Of a DNA stretch of 64,000 bases, positions 51,423 through 61,015 are shown one piece after another. Source of the stretch: Streptomyces albicerus (GTDB taxonomy: Bacteria; Actinomycetota; Actinomycetes; Streptomycetales; Streptomycetaceae); contig NZ_VWMY01000003.1 of NCBI RefSeq assembly GCF_008905045.1, forward strand, positions 54,714 through 118,713, read 5' to 3'. Positions within the stretch are counted from its first letter, which is position 1. Each line of letters starts with the position of its first letter. The notes beneath the pieces were generated by a model that saw only the letters and a program-made list of their open reading frames with translations, did not search any database and was not told where the DNA came from. A program made the position numbers and the translations under genes.

Positions 51423-52511
51423 GTGAGTCAGCGCAAGGCATCGGGGGACTCCGGCCGGGCCACCATCCGGGACGTGGCGGAGCGGGCGGGCGTCTCGGTC
51501 GCCAGCGTGTCGCGCGTCCTGTCCGGCAACTATCCGGTGTCGGAGACACTGCGCCGCCGGGTGATGAAGGTGGTGCGGGACCTCGACTACGTGACCAACG
51601 CCCACGCCCGGTCGCTCGCCGGCGGGGGTACGCCGACGGTGGCCATCCTCCTCAACAACATCACCGGTGCCGCCTTCGCGCACGTGGCCAAGGGAGTCGA
51701 GAGCGCCGCCTCGATGCGCGGCTGGCTCTCGCTGGTCGGCACCACGGGGGACGACCCGGAGCGGGAGCTCGCGCTGGTCAACCTCATGCGCCAGCAGGGC
51801 GTCGCCGCGGTGGTCCTGCTCGGCGGTGCGTACGACTACGACGAGTACCAACTGAGGATGGCCCGGTTCGCCCGCTCCCTGGACGCGGCGGGCTCGCACC
51901 TCGTCCTGGTGGGCAGGCCTCCGCTGGAGGGCAACGTACCGGCCACGACGGTCGACTACGACAACGAGGGCGGCGCCTACGCCATGGCCAGCCATCTGCT
52001 GTCCGCCGGTCACCGCCGCGTCCTGGTGCTGCCCGGTCATGCCGAACTCACCACGGCCCAGGGCCGGTTGAGTGCGGCCCGGCGGGCCTTCGAGGCGTAC
52101 GGCCTGCCCTTCGACCCGGGCCTGGTACTGCACGGCCCCTATGACTACGAGCACGGGTACGACGCGGTCGAGGAGTCCCTGCGCCGCGGGCTGGACTTCA
52201 CGGCGGTGCTCGCGGGCACCGACGTGGTCGCGGCCGGCGCCATGCAGGCCCTGCTCGCGGCCGGGCTCAAGGTGCCCGAGGACGTCTCGATCGTCGGCTA
52301 CGACGACATCCCGCTGGCCTCGCAGCTCACACCTCAGCTGACGACCGTGCACGTCCCCTACGAGGAGATGGGCCGCGCCGCACTGCGCGCGGTGGCCGAC
52401 CGGCGCGAGGGCAACACCGGCCGCCGCAGGACCGGCGACGGCGAGCACCTCGTACTGGGCACCCATGTCGTCGTACGGCAGTCCGTCCAACCGCCCGGCC
52501 GGCGCTCATGA
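51423..52511 (+). CDS. LacI-family regulator (paralog B)
   Basis: 362 residues from the GTG at 51423, behind GAAGGAG; the open frame extends 26 codons upstream. Head ATIRDVAERAGVSVASVSRV, then LSGNYPVSETLRRRVMKVV; core VAILLNNITGAAFAHVAKG and closing VGYDDIPLASQLTPQLTTVH. Close paralog of the regulator at 36404, and both are flanked by AACCGGTT palindromes, so they probably read the same operator and sense related sugars. Confidence 0.87.
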   Translation: MSQRKASGDSGRATIRDVAERAGVSVASVSRVLSGNYPVSETLRRRVMKVVRDLDYVTNAHARSLAGGGTPTVAILLNNITGAAFAHVAKGVESAASMRGWLSLVGTTGDDPERELALVNLMRQQGVAAVVLLGGAYDYDEYQLRMARFARSLDAAGSHLVLVGRPPLEGNVPATTVDYDNEGGAYAMASHLLSAGHRRVLVLPGHAELTTAQGRLSAARRAFEAYGLPFDPGLVLHGPYDYEHGYDAVEESLRRGLDFTAVLAGTDVVAAGAMQALLAAGLKVPEDVSIVGYDDIPLASQLTPQLTTVHVPYEEMGRAALRAVADRREGNTGRRRTGDGEHLVLGTHVVVRQSVQPPGRRS

Positions 52512-52549
52512 TGTGCGGCTGGTGCGCGGCCTGGGAAGCGTCGTTACGT

Positions 52550-52557
52550 AACCGGTT
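52550..52557. promoter_or_regulatory. AACCGGTT operator
   Basis: AACCGGTT in TACGTAACCGGTTTCC, 39 bases after the stop of LacI paralog B and upstream of the importer. Confidence 0.55.
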
Positions 52558-52763
52558 TCCGAACCGATCCGAAATCTGCCGTGAACGTACGCGACGCTCG
52601 CGAGAACCTGTGCGAGCAGCGTAAATACCGTTCTGACCTGCGCAGATTCCCTCGCGCCCGACAGCGCTCCGAGGTGTCCCGAGCTAACCTCACGGACAAC
52701 TCGACGCAATAATTTCCGCTCGGCCTCTTGATACGGGCCACCAGTCGGCCTACTGTCCCCGGC

Positions 52764-52771
52764 AACCGGTT
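52764..52771. promoter_or_regulatory. AACCGGTT operator
   Basis: AACCGGTT in GGCAACCGGTTTCT, 127 bases upstream of the binding-protein gene. Confidence 0.6.
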
Positions 52772-52897
52772 TCTACAGCTTCTGCTTGGCCATCCCCCGC
52801 AACCGCGAGTCGACGATCTTCGGCCGCCGTTCCTGGCCATCACCGAGCCGCCGCCCCCCGATCCGAGAACGTCCACACCCCGAAGGATCACGGTCAG

Positions 52898-54247
52898 ATG
52901 AATTCCACCAGCCCCCGCAGCAGAAGAGTCGCCCGCACCGCCATAGCGGGTCTCGCGCTGACAGGTCTGCTCTCCGCTTGCGGCGGATCCGGCTCCGGAG
53001 ACTCCGACTCCGACAAGCCCAAGTCCTCCGGTCCGGTCACCCTCGACTTCTGGGGCTGGGCCAACGGCCAGGAGGCCGTCGTCAAGGCGTTCAACGCCAG
53101 CCACAAGGACGTCCAGCTCAAGTACAGCAAGGTCACCGACCAGCTGACCATGCAGAAGCAGCTGACCAATGCCGTCAAGGCGGGCAACGCGCCCTGCCTG
53201 CTGCAGAACACCGGCGAGTACGTCACCAGCTGGGTCTCGCAGGGCGCACTCGCCGACATCACCAAGTACGTCGAGTCCAGCAAGGACAAGTTCAACCCCG
53301 GTTCGTGGGCCGTCGGCCAGGTCCAGGGCAAGGTCTACGGCGTCCCCACCAGCTCGGCGCCCGCCTTCACCATCTACCGCACCGACGTCTTCAAGAAGTA
53401 CGACCTGGAGCCGCCCACGACCTGGGACGAGTTCATCGCGGCCGGCAAGGAACTGAAGAAGCACGACATCAAGATCACCAACTACGCCGGTGAGGACCCG
53501 AGCACCCTGGAGGTGCTCGCCATGCAGGCCGGGGCGCACTGGTACAGCATCGACGGCAACTCCTGGAAGGTGAACTTCCAGGACGAGGGCACCCTGAAGG
53601 CGGCCGAGGTGATCCAGGAGATCATCGACAACGACCTGAACTCCAAGCTCTCCTTCGCCGACTACGCGGCCGTGCAGCGCAACTACGACAACGCCGGCAC
53701 CGTGACCCGGCAGATCTCCACCTGGCAGATGTCGGGCATGGTGCAGAACTTCACCAAGTCCTTCGGCGACTGGGCGCTGGCCCCCTGGCCGACCTTCAAG
53801 GGCGAGGCGGCCAAGACACCGGCCGGCACCAACCAGAGCGGCAACCTGACGCTGGTGACCGAGCAGTGCAAGGACAAGGAGCAGGCCGCTGAAGCGGCGC
53901 TGTGGATGTCCACCGACCCCGGTGCGGTCAAGACCATGGCGAGCCCGGAGACCGGCAGCGGTGTGATGCCGGCGGTGGCCGACACCAGCGCGTACGTCTC
54001 CGAGGCGATCCCCGAGAAGCTGCTCGGCAAGAACTACGAGCCGGCCCAGAAGGTCGTCACGGACAGCATGAGCACCGTCACCGACGACTGGACCTTCGGC
54101 CCGAACTGGACCGCGATGTTCACGGAGATGCAGGACGAGTGGGCCTCGGTCGTCAGCAAGAAGCAGAAGGTCACCGACCTGCTCGCGCACATGCAGGAGT
54201 GGACGGTCAACGACCTGAAGCAGCGCGGCATCAGCGTCAAGGGCTGA
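52898..54247 (+). CDS. CUT1 sugar-binding lipoprotein
   Basis: 449 residues. Signal RRVARTAIAGLALTGL with lipobox LSAC (Cys near 28) and a Gly/Ser/Asp linker. Family I binding protein: VTLDFWGWANGQEAVVKAFN opening, FTIYRTDVFKKYDLEPPTTW, and a Trp-rich ligand cleft (GDWALAPWPTF). First gene of a three-gene unit with two permeases. Two AACCGGTT sites lie upstream and LacI paralog B precedes it in the same orientation. Confidence 0.88.
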   Translation: MNSTSPRSRRVARTAIAGLALTGLLSACGGSGSGDSDSDKPKSSGPVTLDFWGWANGQEAVVKAFNASHKDVQLKYSKVTDQLTMQKQLTNAVKAGNAPCLLQNTGEYVTSWVSQGALADITKYVESSKDKFNPGSWAVGQVQGKVYGVPTSSAPAFTIYRTDVFKKYDLEPPTTWDEFIAAGKELKKHDIKITNYAGEDPSTLEVLAMQAGAHWYSIDGNSWKVNFQDEGTLKAAEVIQEIIDNDLNSKLSFADYAAVQRNYDNAGTVTRQISTWQMSGMVQNFTKSFGDWALAPWPTFKGEAAKTPAGTNQSGNLTLVTEQCKDKEQAAEAALWMSTDPGAVKTMASPETGSGVMPAVADTSAYVSEAIPEKLLGKNYEPAQKVVTDSMSTVTDDWTFGPNWTAMFTEMQDEWASVVSKKQKVTDLLAHMQEWTVNDLKQRGISVKG

Positions 54248-54257
54248 GGCAGACTCG

Positions 54258-55142
54258 ATGATTCGCTCCCAGCGCTGGAAGGGTGCCGCGTTCACGGTGC
54301 CCTTCCAGCTCGGCTTCCTCTTTCTCTACCTGCTTCCGATCGGCTATGCGGTCCACCAGTCGCTGTTCCTGGAGAAGCAGTCCGGGCTGGGGCTCGGCGG
54401 CGCGACCACGGAGTTCGTCGGGCTGGAGAACTACCAGCAGGGCCTGACCGACTCGGCGTTCATGACCTCCATCCTCAGGGTGGTGCTGTTCGCCTGCGTC
54501 CAGATCCCGTTCATGCTGGTCATCAGCCTGGTGCTGGCGCTCTTCCTGGACGCGGTCACCTCGCGGGTGGCCGGCCGGTTCCGGGTTGTGCTGCTGGTTC
54601 CGTACATGATCCCCGGCGTGGTCGCGGCCATCGTGTGGATCAACCTGTACAGCCCCGCGGTGGGCCCCCTGACACCGATCGGCGAGCTGTTCGGGTTCGA
54701 CTGGAACTTCTTCGCCCCCTCGATGGTGTGGCCGTCCATCGGCAATCTGCTGACCTGGCACGGTGTCGGCTACAACATGGTGATCATCTACTCGGCGCTC
54801 CAGGGCGTGCCCCGCGAGCTGTTCGAGGCCGCGCGGCTGGACGGCGCCTCGGAGCTGCGGATCGCACGGAGCATCAAGATCCCGTTCGTGCGCGGCGCGC
54901 TCGTCCTGACCGCTCTGCTGTCGATCATCCAGATGCTGCAGATCTTCAACGAGCCCGCGCTGTTCCGGAACGTGACCCCGGAAACGGTCAGCGACAGCTT
55001 CGCCCCGATCATGATCATCTACAACCAGGCGTTCAACGCCGGCAACTACAACTACGCCGCGGCCCTGTCGGTGCTGCTCGCCCTGTTCCTCGGCTTCGCG
55101 TCCTTCCTCTTCTACCGGCTGACCTCGAGGGAGGCGGACTGA
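54258..55142 (+). CDS. CUT1 sugar ABC transporter permease (MalF-like)
   Basis: 294 residues, six membrane segments, EAA loop PRELFEAARLDGASELRIAR. Starts ten bases after the binding-protein stop and overlaps the next start by one base (TGATG). Confidence 0.88.
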   Translation: MIRSQRWKGAAFTVPFQLGFLFLYLLPIGYAVHQSLFLEKQSGLGLGGATTEFVGLENYQQGLTDSAFMTSILRVVLFACVQIPFMLVISLVLALFLDAVTSRVAGRFRVVLLVPYMIPGVVAAIVWINLYSPAVGPLTPIGELFGFDWNFFAPSMVWPSIGNLLTWHGVGYNMVIIYSALQGVPRELFEAARLDGASELRIARSIKIPFVRGALVLTALLSIIQMLQIFNEPALFRNVTPETVSDSFAPIMIIYNQAFNAGNYNYAAALSVLLALFLGFASFLFYRLTSREAD

Positions 55143-56068
55143 TGGCACTGACGGAAAACCGCACGGAGACGGGCACCGATCTGCCCCGTGGGCGCACCGT
55201 GCGGCGGCTCACCCGCCCGGACCCGGCCGCGCGCTCCCGGGGCGGCCAGCGCTTCCTCCTCGTCGGTCTGGCGCTGGCCAGCGCCTACAGCCTGTTCCCG
55301 GTGTACTGGCTGATCATCGCCGCGACCAAGGACCGCGTGGGGCTGTACCAGAGCAACGGGCTGTGGTTCTCCGACATGCACCTCTGGGAGAACCTGCAGC
55401 AGGTGTTCACGTACAACGACGGCATCTTCCTGCGCTGGACCGCCAACTCGTTCCTGTACGCGGGGGTCGGCTCCCTCGGCGGCACGCTCATCGCCCTCGC
55501 CACCGGCTACGGCCTGGCCCGATTCGACTTTCCGGGCCGGGGTGCCGTGTTCGCGTGCGTCGTGGGCGCGTTCCTGATCCCGATCGCCCTGCTGACCCTG
55601 CCGCTGTACCTGCTGTTCTCGAAAATCGGGATGGTCGACACCCCGTGGGCCATGCTCATCCCGTGTCTGATCAACCCGTTCAGCGTGTACCTGGCCAAGG
55701 TCTACACCGAGGCCACGATCCCCTTCGAGCTCCTGGAGGCGGCCCGCATCGACGGCGCCGGCGAGCTGCGGATCTTCTTCAGCATCGTGCTGCGGATGAT
55801 GACGACGGGCGGCGCCACGGTGTTCCTGCTCGCCTTCGTCAACACCTGGAACGCGTTCTTCCTCCCGCTGACCGTGCTGCGCGGCGAGGAGAACTGGACC
55901 CTCAACCTGGGCCTGTACAACTGGTCCGGCAAGCGGCTGGAGTCGGGCGTCGACCTGACCAGCCTCGTGCTGACCGGAGCGCTGCTGTCCATCGTGCCGA
56001 TGGCGATCATGATGGTCGCGATGCGTCGCTACTGGCGGTCGGGCGTCACCATGGGAGCGCTCAAGTGA
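55142..56068 (+). CDS. CUT1 sugar ABC transporter permease (MalG-like)
   Basis: 308 residues from the ATG at 55142; the frame is open far upstream but there it overlaps the MalF-like gene. Hydrophilic Arg-rich head, six membrane segments, EAA loop FELLEAARIDGAGELRIFFS and C-terminal RSGVTMGALK. No ATPase gene follows. Confidence 0.88.
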   Translation: MALTENRTETGTDLPRGRTVRRLTRPDPAARSRGGQRFLLVGLALASAYSLFPVYWLIIAATKDRVGLYQSNGLWFSDMHLWENLQQVFTYNDGIFLRWTANSFLYAGVGSLGGTLIALATGYGLARFDFPGRGAVFACVVGAFLIPIALLTLPLYLLFSKIGMVDTPWAMLIPCLINPFSVYLAKVYTEATIPFELLEAARIDGAGELRIFFSIVLRMMTTGGATVFLLAFVNTWNAFFLPLTVLRGEENWTLNLGLYNWSGKRLESGVDLTSLVLTGALLSIVPMAIMMVAMRRYWRSGVTMGALK

Positions 56069-56180
56069 CCGCGGCGCGCGGCCCCGTCATCCTCGACATC
56101 GACCTGGACCCTCGCTGGTCCGGGTCGGCGTGGGGTACTGCGTAGCGACCGAGTGCCTCCGGCCGGATCGTGCAGTGCGG

Positions 56181-56227
56181 GCCGGTGGGGGCTGGTCGCG
56201 CAGTTCCCCGCGCTCCTGAAGGGGCGC
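56181..56227 (-). repeat. Dispersed intergenic repeat (copy 3, inverted)
   Basis: On the minus strand it reads GCGCCCCTTCAGGAGCGCGG, then GGAACTGCGCGACCAGCCCC and CACC, matching copies at 31969 and 37485 with a slightly altered hairpin loop. It lies between the importer stop and the LacI gene at 56278. Confidence 0.72.
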
Positions 56228-56277
56228 CGACTTCACTGGAGTCCGGCTCACTTGCCCGACTGAGAGGTGGCGCCGGG

Positions 56278-57336
56278 ATGGTGCGGGGCGGAAGCACGAC
56301 GACCGGGCCGACGCTGGCGGCCGTGGCCCGTGAGGCCGGGGTATCCGTGCCGACCGTGTCCAAGGTGGTCAACGGTCGGCAGGACGTGGCCGCGGAGACG
56401 CGCCGCCGGGTCACCGCGGCACTGGACCGGCTCGGTTATGTGCGCAGACACCGGGTCGACGACACGATGGCGTCGCCCAGGCTGCTCGACCTCGTCGTGT
56501 ACTCGCTGCGGAGTTCCTGGTCGGGCGCGATCCTGCACGGCGTGGAGGAGGCGGCGCACGACGCGGGCCTGGAGGTGGTGGTCTCGGCGGGCCTGACCCG
56601 GACCCGGGACGGACGCCCGGAACACGGCTGGCTGGACAAACTCACCGCCCGCGGCTCCTCCGGAGTGCTCTTCAACCTGGCCGAGCTGACCCCGTCCCAG
56701 TACGCCTGGCTCGACCAGCACCGCATTCCGTTCGCGATGATCGACCCGGCCGTCGAGCCGGCACCGGGAGTGGTGTCGGTGGGCGCGGCGAACTGGCACG
56801 GCGGCGTCACCGCCACCGAACACCTGCTCTCCCTCGGACATGAGCGCATCGCTGTCATCGGCGGCTACCAGAGCAAGCTCTGCAGCACCGCCCGCGTCGC
56901 CGGCTACCGCTCCGCGCTCACGGCGGCGGGCGTGCGCCACCGCCCGGAGTATCTCCGCTGCGGCAACTTCGACGAGGCCGTCGCCCACCGCCGGATGATC
57001 GAGCTCCTCGACCTGCCCGAACCGCCGACCGCCGTCTTCGTCTGCTCCGACCAGATGGCTCTCGGCGTTTACCAGGCCCTGGCCCTGCGCGGCCTGCGGG
57101 TGCCGGACGACATCAGCGTGGTCGGTTTCGACGACCTCCCCGAGGCGCGCTGGGCCACCCCTGCCCTGACGACCGTGCGCCAGCCTCTCTCGGAGATGGC
57201 GGGCACGGCGGTGCGCCTCCTGGTACGGCTGATGGCGGGCGAGCAGCCGGACAGCACCCGCACGGAACTCTCGACGCGTCTGGTGCGCCGTGCGAGTACA
57301 GCGCCACCGCACACGGCGTCCGAATCGCGCCGCTGA
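56278..57336 (+). CDS. LacI-family regulator (third of the sugar block)
   Basis: 352 residues from the ATG at 56278 behind GAGAGGTGG. Head PTLAAVAREAGVSVPTVSKV, then VNGRQDVAAETRRRV; core VVYSLRSSWSGAILHGVEEA and closing VGFDDLPEARWATPALTTVR. It is not a close relative of paralogs A and B; the VSVPTVSKVVNG and RHRVDDTMASP region resembles regulators of xylan and cellobiose genes in actinobacteria. It is convergent with the GH43-importer operon, its probable target. Confidence 0.86.
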   Translation: MVRGGSTTTGPTLAAVAREAGVSVPTVSKVVNGRQDVAAETRRRVTAALDRLGYVRRHRVDDTMASPRLLDLVVYSLRSSWSGAILHGVEEAAHDAGLEVVVSAGLTRTRDGRPEHGWLDKLTARGSSGVLFNLAELTPSQYAWLDQHRIPFAMIDPAVEPAPGVVSVGAANWHGGVTATEHLLSLGHERIAVIGGYQSKLCSTARVAGYRSALTAAGVRHRPEYLRCGNFDEAVAHRRMIELLDLPEPPTAVFVCSDQMALGVYQALALRGLRVPDDISVVGFDDLPEARWATPALTTVRQPLSEMAGTAVRLLVRLMAGEQPDSTRTELSTRLVRRASTAPPHTASESRR

Positions 57337-57378
57337 TCGTCGGGATGCGGCGGTCCCGGCGAACGCGGAACGCGACGC

Positions 57379-57409
57379 GGCGGTCAGCGACGTACCGCCG
57401 CTGACCGCC
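57379..57409. terminator. Bidirectional terminator and CTGACCGCCT repeats
   Basis: GGCGGTCAGCG (57379-57389) pairs perfectly with CGCTGACCGCC (57399-57409). The right arm starts a tandem array of three CTGACCGCC(T) units (57401-57429). Lies between the convergent LacI and GH43 genes. Confidence 0.65.
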
Positions 57410-57473
57410 TCTGACCGCCTCTGACCGCCGAGGAGTTCGCGCTTCTCGCCGAGCACCGCCGGCGGAAGAACTT

Positions 57474-59084
57474 CTACTCCTGACCGCCGGCCCCGCTGTC
57501 CAGGGATCGCATCTCGAACCAGTCGAAGTCCGCCGAGGCCCGGGTCCCGCCCAGGTCCTGGACGCACACCCCGACGAACGCGCCGGTGAACCGCAGCCGG
57601 CTCCCGTAGTCGTCGGAGAGCTTGCTCGCGTCCAGGGGCGGACCCACCGGCCGCCAGTCGGTCCCGTCCGGCGACGCGGAGAAGCGAAGTTCCGCACCGT
57701 CGAAGCGGGCCCGGAGGTGCACCAACGGCCAGTGGTCCGTGGAGAGTTCGCTGTCCGGGAGTTCTCCGTACGCGCCGTCGTCGGTGAGGACCACGCCCAG
57801 GACGCGACCCTTGCCCTCGACATGGGTGAGGCGCAGGTAGTAGTGCGTCGAGGTGTCGTACCAGCAGATGAGGCCCGCGAGTTGACTGAAGTGGGACGGG
57901 CGGAAGTCGACGACCGTCGTCACCTCGCACCGCACCGAGGTGAGCCGCCGTGCGACCAGGCTCTGGTCGAACCGTGAGTGCGGGCTCTGCCGGCCACGCA
58001 GCCGCAGATGTCCGGGACGCTCATCGAGGCTCAGCCAGTCGGCGGTCGCGGGCGCGCGGAGCGTACTCCAATTCCCGTCCAGCGAGGACGAGTTGAAGTC
58101 GTCGCGAGTGACGGGCGCGGCGGCAGGTCCCGGCTCCACCCCCGTGGGTGCCGGGACCTCCAGGCTCGGCCGTCGCCCGCCGTCGGCCAGCCGCAGCCAG
58201 CCGTCGTCCGTCCAGGCCACGCGTTGCAGGCAGGTCTCCCGGCCGAGGATGCAGCGCGGCCCGTCGGGCGTCTGTACGGGTCTTGAGGCCAGGTGGGCGA
58301 GGTACCACTCCCCCTCCGGCGTCTCGACCAGCTCACCGTGGCCCGCCTTCTGCAAGGGCCAGTCGGGGGCGTCGCGGGTCGTCAACAGCGAGCCGTCCGG
58401 GTCGAGTTCGTACGGTCCGGTCAGCTCGCGCGAGCGGGCCATCAGAATGCCGTGGTTCCAGCCGGTGCCGCCCTCGGCGAGCATCAGGTAGTACCAGCCG
58501 TTCCGCCGGTAGACGTTGGGCCCCTCGATCAGTTCCTCGTTCGTGAGGATCGTGCGCGGCTGCCCGATCAGCGCCCGCTTGGCGGCGTCGTACTCCTGGA
58601 GCAGGATCCCGGCGAAGGAGGGATGCTCGGCGCGCGGATCCCACTGGATGTTGAGCAGCCAGCTGCGGCCGTCCTCGTCGTGGAAGAACGACGGGTCGAA
58701 GCCCGAGGAGTTCAGGAACACCGGCTCCGACCACGGGCCGTCGATCGACGGGGCCGTGATCAGGTAGTTGTCGAGGTCCTTGTACGGGTGCCCGATGGTC
58801 CGCATGATGCTGTAGACCAGCCAGAACTGCCCTGCGTGGTACGAGAGCGAGGGCGCCCACACGCCCGCCGAGTCGACGACTCCGCGCAGGTCGAGCAGGT
58901 CGGGGCGGTCCAGGATGTGACCGGCCGGCTCCCAGTGGGCGAGATCGGTCGAGCGGTGCACGGGCACGCCCGGGAACCATTCGAAGGTGGAGGTGGCGAG
59001 GAAGTACTCCGCGCCGACGCGCACGATGCTCGGGTCCGGGTGGAATCCGGGCAGCACGGGGTTACGGATCTGGCCCGCGGTCAT
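57474..59084 (-). CDS. GH43 beta-xylosidase/alpha-L-arabinofuranosidase
   Basis: 536 residues, no signal peptide, so cytoplasmic. Five-bladed propeller with general base Asp-17 (GFHPDPSIV), pKa-modulating Asp-130 (GFDPSFF) and general acid Glu-187 (EGPNVY). From about 325 on comes the GH43 C-terminal concanavalin-like domain (TRDDFNSSSLDGNWSTLRAP) that closes the active site in XynB-type enzymes. Splits xylo- or arabino-oligosaccharides brought in by the importer encoded just upstream in the same operon. Confidence 0.88.
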   Translation of the reverse strand: MTAGQIRNPVLPGFHPDPSIVRVGAEYFLATSTFEWFPGVPVHRSTDLAHWEPAGHILDRPDLLDLRGVVDSAGVWAPSLSYHAGQFWLVYSIMRTIGHPYKDLDNYLITAPSIDGPWSEPVFLNSSGFDPSFFHDEDGRSWLLNIQWDPRAEHPSFAGILLQEYDAAKRALIGQPRTILTNEELIEGPNVYRRNGWYYLMLAEGGTGWNHGILMARSRELTGPYELDPDGSLLTTRDAPDWPLQKAGHGELVETPEGEWYLAHLASRPVQTPDGPRCILGRETCLQRVAWTDDGWLRLADGGRRPSLEVPAPTGVEPGPAAAPVTRDDFNSSSLDGNWSTLRAPATADWLSLDERPGHLRLRGRQSPHSRFDQSLVARRLTSVRCEVTTVVDFRPSHFSQLAGLICWYDTSTHYYLRLTHVEGKGRVLGVVLTDDGAYGELPDSELSTDHWPLVHLRARFDGAELRFSASPDGTDWRPVGPPLDASKLSDDYGSRLRFTGAFVGVCVQDLGGTRASADFDWFEMRSLDSGAGGQE

Positions 59085-59144
59085 GCAGGTCCTTTCACAC
59101 AGGGTCGGTGGGGCCGTGAGGCAGCCCTTGACGGTCGTGGTGGG

Positions 59145-60020
59145 TCAGCCCTTGACGGCGCCCTGCATCACCCCGGCGACGATCTGCCGGGACAGCAGGA
59201 GGAAGACGACGAGCAGCGGCAGTACGCCGATGGCGGCGCCGGAGAGGATGAGCGTGTAGTCCAGCGCGTAGCCGCTGGCCAGCGAGGACAGCGCGGTCTG
59301 CACGGTCGGCGTCACGGACGGGTCGAGGACGATCAGCGGCCACATGAAGTCGTTCCAGCTGGCCATGAAGGTGAACATGGCCAGCACGGCAGCCTGCGGA
59401 CGGATCGCGGGCAGCGCCACGTGCCAGAAGATGCCGAGCGTGGAGCAGCCGTCGACGCGTGCGGCCTCGACGAGTTCGTACGGCACGGACTCGTCGCAGG
59501 CCTGTCGCATCCAGAAGACGGCAAAGGCGTTGACGAGCGCCGGGACGATGACGGCCTGGAGCGTGGCGATCCAGCCCAGGTCCCCCATCAGCATGTACAG
59601 GGGGATCATGCCGAGCTGCGTCGGGAGCATGGCGGTGATCACGACCGCCACGAACAGCGCATTGCGGCCGCGGAACGGCAGCTTGGCGAAGGCGAACCCG
59701 GCGAGTGAGGCGAGCAGGACGCAGCACACCGTGATCGTCGTCGAGATGATCATCGAGTTGCGCAGCGCCAGCCAGAAGTCGACGGTGTCGTAGACGCGCT
59801 GGATGTTGTGGAACAGGTTGCCGCCCGGCGTGAGGCTGAGCAGCGAGTCGCCGATCGCCGAGTTGTCGCGGGTGGGCAGGATGAAGGAGTAGTAGAGGGG
59901 GAAGAGCGACGCGGCCAGAGCGCCGACCAGCGCGGCGTAGACGAGGTAACCGGGCCGTCGGCCCGTCTGGTCGGCTGCGTTCTTGCGGGACCGGGGCGCG
60001 GTGCGCAGGGCCAGGGTCAT
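59145..60020 (-). CDS. CUT1 sugar ABC transporter permease (MalG-like)
   Basis: 291 residues, six membrane segments, EAA loop PYELVEAARVDGCSTLGIFW and C-terminal RQIVAGVMQGAVKG, the usual MalG-type end. Follows its partner by seven bases and precedes the GH43 gene by 60. Confidence 0.88.
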   Translation of the reverse strand: MTLALRTAPRSRKNAADQTGRRPGYLVYAALVGALAASLFPLYYSFILPTRDNSAIGDSLLSLTPGGNLFHNIQRVYDTVDFWLALRNSMIISTTITVCCVLLASLAGFAFAKLPFRGRNALFVAVVITAMLPTQLGMIPLYMLMGDLGWIATLQAVIVPALVNAFAVFWMRQACDESVPYELVEAARVDGCSTLGIFWHVALPAIRPQAAVLAMFTFMASWNDFMWPLIVLDPSVTPTVQTALSSLASGYALDYTLILSGAAIGVLPLLVVFLLLSRQIVAGVMQGAVKG

Positions 60021-60027
60021 GACGGCA

Positions 60028-61011
60028 TCAGTCCTTCGATGCGATGCGCCGCGACAGCGCGTAGTTGATGCCCGAGACGATGGCGATGAGCAGGAACATC
60101 ACCCAGGCGAGCGTGGCGGCGTAGCCCGCGTTGAACTCGCGGAAGCCCTTCTCGTAGAGGTACATCATCAGCGTCTGGAACTGCCGGTCGCTGCCGCCCG
60201 TGCCCTCCGTGCCCTGGACGTCGAAGAGCTGGGGTTCGGCGAAGGTCTGCATGCCGATGATGGTCGACATGACGACACTGAAGATGATCGTGGGCCGGAT
60301 CGAGGGCACGGTGATCGACCAGAAGATGCGTCGCCTGGAGGCTCCGTCGATCATCGCGGCCTCGTGCAGTTCGCGCGGGACGCCCTGCATCGCGGCGAGG
60401 AAGATCAGCCCGAAGTAGCCCGCCCAGCGCCAGATGATGATCGTCGAGACGGCGATGATGGCGGACCAGCGGTTCGCCTGCCAGTTGATCCGGTCGATGC
60501 CGACCAGACCCAGCACGTCGTTGAAGATGCCGGTCTGGAAGCCGAAGAGCTGGGCGAACACGAGACTGACGGCGACCACCGACACAATGTGCGGCAGGAC
60601 GATGCCGGCCCGCCAGAACGCGCTGCCGCTGAGCTTCCGGTTGAGCAGGGCGGCCAGCCAGAGCGCCACCAGCAGTTCGCCGCCGACGCCCAGCACCAGC
60701 AGGAGCCCGGTGTTGAGCAGGGCGTTCCAGAAGTACTCGTCGGCGAAGAGGTCCTGGTAGTTGCCCAGGCCGGTCCAGCCCTGGTCGCCCTCGATGATCG
60801 CCCAGTCGTGGAACGACATCCAGCCGGTGTAGAGCAGCGGCCAGAGCGCAAAGACACCGAAGATCACGAAGAACGGCAGGATGAACAGGTACGGGGTGTA
60901 GCGCAGGTCGAAGCGGGTGAGGCGGGAGCGCCAGGCCCGGCGGCGGTGGTGCCGCCCCGGGTCGGGGGCCATGGGGGCCTCCGTCCCGGGGCGGGTCTCG
61001 GTGACCGTCAT
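60028..61011 (-). CDS. CUT1 sugar ABC transporter permease (MalF-like)
   Basis: 327 residues. Arg/His-rich head, six membrane segments and EAA loop PRELHEAAMIDGASRRRIFW. It lies four bases after the binding-protein stop, in one unit with it. Confidence 0.88.
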   Translation of the reverse strand: MTVTETRPGTEAPMAPDPGRHHRRRAWRSRLTRFDLRYTPYLFILPFFVIFGVFALWPLLYTGWMSFHDWAIIEGDQGWTGLGNYQDLFADEYFWNALLNTGLLLVLGVGGELLVALWLAALLNRKLSGSAFWRAGIVLPHIVSVVAVSLVFAQLFGFQTGIFNDVLGLVGIDRINWQANRWSAIIAVSTIIIWRWAGYFGLIFLAAMQGVPRELHEAAMIDGASRRRIFWSITVPSIRPTIIFSVVMSTIIGMQTFAEPQLFDVQGTEGTGGSDRQFQTLMMYLYEKGFREFNAGYAATLAWVMFLLIAIVSGINYALSRRIASKD

Positions 61012-61015
61012 CGGG

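Larger units (their letters stand above)
52512..52897. other. Promoter region of second CUT1 importer
   Basis: No gene. It contains AACCGGTT at 52550 and 52764, 348 and 134 bases before the binding-protein start. Nothing else stands out. Confidence 0.5.

Noticed and set aside
57421..57483. Short plus-strand frame LTAEEFALLAEHRRRKNFYS ending at TGA
   Set aside because: It resembles a protein C-terminus, but nothing family-like precedes it and it overlaps tandem repeats and the GH43 stop; too short to support as a gene relic.
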